DNA of 5,677 nucleotides. It comes from Deltaproteobacteria bacterium (lineage in GTDB: Bacteria; Myxococcota_A; UBA9160; JAFDET01). The notes under the pieces are model-generated. The model saw nothing but the letters and a program-made list of their open reading frames with translations. It did not search any database and had not been told where the DNA came from. Location of the stretch: contig JAFDET010000212.1 of NCBI GenBank assembly GCA_019310195.1, positions 1-5,677 of the forward strand, written 5' to 3'. This document shows positions 4,795 through 5,677 of this stretch, piece by piece (positions within the stretch are counted from its first letter, which is position 1; each line of letters opens with the position of its first letter). Position numbers and translations under genes: made by a program.

Positions 4795-5677
4795 ACGCGC
4801 GAGCGCCCGAGATCTCGGTGGTGGTGCCGGTCTTCAACGAGGAGGCCTCGCTGGGCGAGCTTCACGAGCGGGTGTCCAAGACGCTGGAGGGCGAACGCTG
4901 GGAGCTGGTGCTGGTGAACGACGGCTCGGCGGACCGCTCCGACGAGATCCTGCGCGAGCTGGCGGCGGCCCACCCGGAGGTGGTGGCCGTCGAGCTTTCG
5001 CGCAACTTCGGGCAGCATCCGGCCGTGCTGGCCGGCTTCTCCGTGGCGCGTGGCGACTACGTAGTGACGCTGGATGCGGATCTCCAGAATCCGCCCGAGG
5101 AGATTCCGCGCATCGTGGCCGAGCTGCGCGCCGGGCACGACGCGGTCGGCTCGGTTCGCTCGCGGCGCCAGGATCCCTGGCTGCGCAAGCAGGTCTCGGG
5201 CCTGGTGAACCGCGTCACCACCGCCAGCCTGGGCATCGGCATGACCGACTACGGGTGCATGCTGCGCGGCTACTCCCGCGAGCTGACCCAGGAGATCATC
5301 GAGCTGGCCGAGCGCTCTGCGTTCCTTCCCGCCCTGGCCACCATGCTGGCGCGCAATGCCGTCGAGATCGACGTGGAGCACGTCGAGCGCGAGGAAGGCA
5401 GCTCCAAGTACTCGCCCTTGAGGCTCATGCGCCTGGGCTTCGACCTGATCACCGGGTTCTCCCTGCTTCCCATCCAGCTGGTCAGCCTCACGGGAATGGC
5501 CATCGCGGTACTGGGCGTGGGCTTCGCGGCCTTCCTGATGCTGCGTCGAATCATCGTGGGCCCCGAGGTGGAGGGGGTCTTCACCCTGTTCGCGATCCTC
5601 TTTGCCTTCATCGGCGTGCTGATGCTGGCCGTGGGCATCGTGGGCGAATACGTGGGGCGGATCTACGCCGAAGTGCG
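4791..5677 (+). CDS. arnC: ArnC-like undecaprenyl-phosphate aminosugar transferase (GT2), truncated at right edge
   Basis: The frame is open for 295 codons to the window end; E. coli ArnC has about 322 residues, so roughly the last 25-30 are missing. ArnC transfers 4-deoxy-4-formamido-L-arabinose from UDP to undecaprenyl phosphate at the cytoplasmic face of the inner membrane. The GT2 domain shows ISVVVPVFNEEASL (8-21), VNDGSADRS (42-50), RNFGQHPAVLAGFS (71-84) and TLDADLQNPPEEIP (93-106) with the DxD metal site Asp95/Asp97. Also present are RQDPWLRK, MTDYGCMLRGY (151-161) and EREEGSSKYSPLRLMRL (199-214). Two C-terminal membrane helices lie at about 227-251 and 263-285, followed by GEYVGRIYAEV. 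The QNPPEEIP, DYGCMLR and SKYS...RL blocks closely resemble ArnC and set it apart somewhat from DPMS/GtrB-type relatives, though a GtrB-like role with another sugar remains possible. The ATG overlaps the aminotransferase stop by 4 nt, in the same arnB-arnC order as in enterobacteria. Confidence 0.85.
   Translation, partial: MNARAPEISVVVPVFNEEASLGELHERVSKTLEGERWELVLVNDGSADRSDEILRELAAAHPEVVAVELSRNFGQHPAVLAGFSVARGDYVVTLDADLQNPPEEIPRIVAELRAGHDAVGSVRSRRQDPWLRKQVSGLVNRVTTASLGIGMTDYGCMLRGYSRELTQEIIELAERSAFLPALATMLARNAVEIDVEHVEREEGSSKYSPLRLMRLGFDLITGFSLLPIQLVSLTGMAIAVLGVGFAAFLMLRRIIVGPEVEGVFTLFAILFAFIGVLMLAVGIVGEYVGRIYAEV

Noticed and set aside
4521..5381. Minus-strand open frame of 286 codons opposite the aminotransferase and ArnC-like genes
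   Set aside because: It has low-complexity His/Gln/Arg/Ala composition typical of antisense shadows; the plus-strand genes have full motif sets.
1..5677. CRISPR arrays, tRNA/rRNA genes, insertion sequences, toxin-antitoxin or phage genes
   Set aside because: No regularly spaced repeats, transposase motifs, terminal inverted repeats or RNA gene signatures were seen on either strand.

Overview
This window is a GC-rich (by eye about two-thirds G+C), gene-dense bacterial segment. The encoded proteins indicate a Gram-negative envelope: a periplasmic membrane-fusion adaptor, a MacB-type permease, and two enzymes resembling the lipid A aminoarabinose pathway. The composition and strongly G/C-ending codons fit a high-GC Gram-negative lineage such as Myxococcota or another deltaproteobacterial-type group, but no marker gene is present and the taxon cannot be fixed from the sequence.

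Layout: positions 1-378 hold the start of a minus-strand gene that runs off the left edge. It encodes a nucleotidyltransferase-like domain with a degenerate nucleotide-binding loop. Positions 379-645 are a divergent intergenic region. It contains a perfect 8-4-8 hairpin (532-551), a second weaker inverted repeat (586-620) and a possible extended -10 element. From 646 to the right edge, five plus-strand genes are packed as one apparent operon: a HlyD/MacA-type adaptor (646-1773), an ABC ATPase (1757-2446), a MacB/FtsX-type permease (2427-3635), an ArnB-like PLP aminotransferase (3640-4794) and an ArnC-like undecaprenyl-phosphate glycosyltransferase (4791 to the edge, truncated). Junctions are a 17-nt overlap, a 20-nt overlap, a 4-nt gap and a 4-nt ATGA overlap, so the genes are probably co-transcribed and translationally coupled.

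The first three genes form a complete inner-membrane exporter core of the MacAB/DevBCA type, with ATPase and permease on separate polypeptides and no outer-membrane channel in view. The last two match the first two steps specific to the Arn pathway, in the same order as the enterobacterial arnBC genes: amino-sugar nucleotide formation, then transfer to undecaprenyl phosphate. The most interesting point is that a MacAB-like exporter and an ArnBC-like module share one transcription unit. This suggests a joint envelope-modification and export (possibly antimicrobial-peptide defence) locus. That functional link is inference; the families themselves are well supported by visible motifs.
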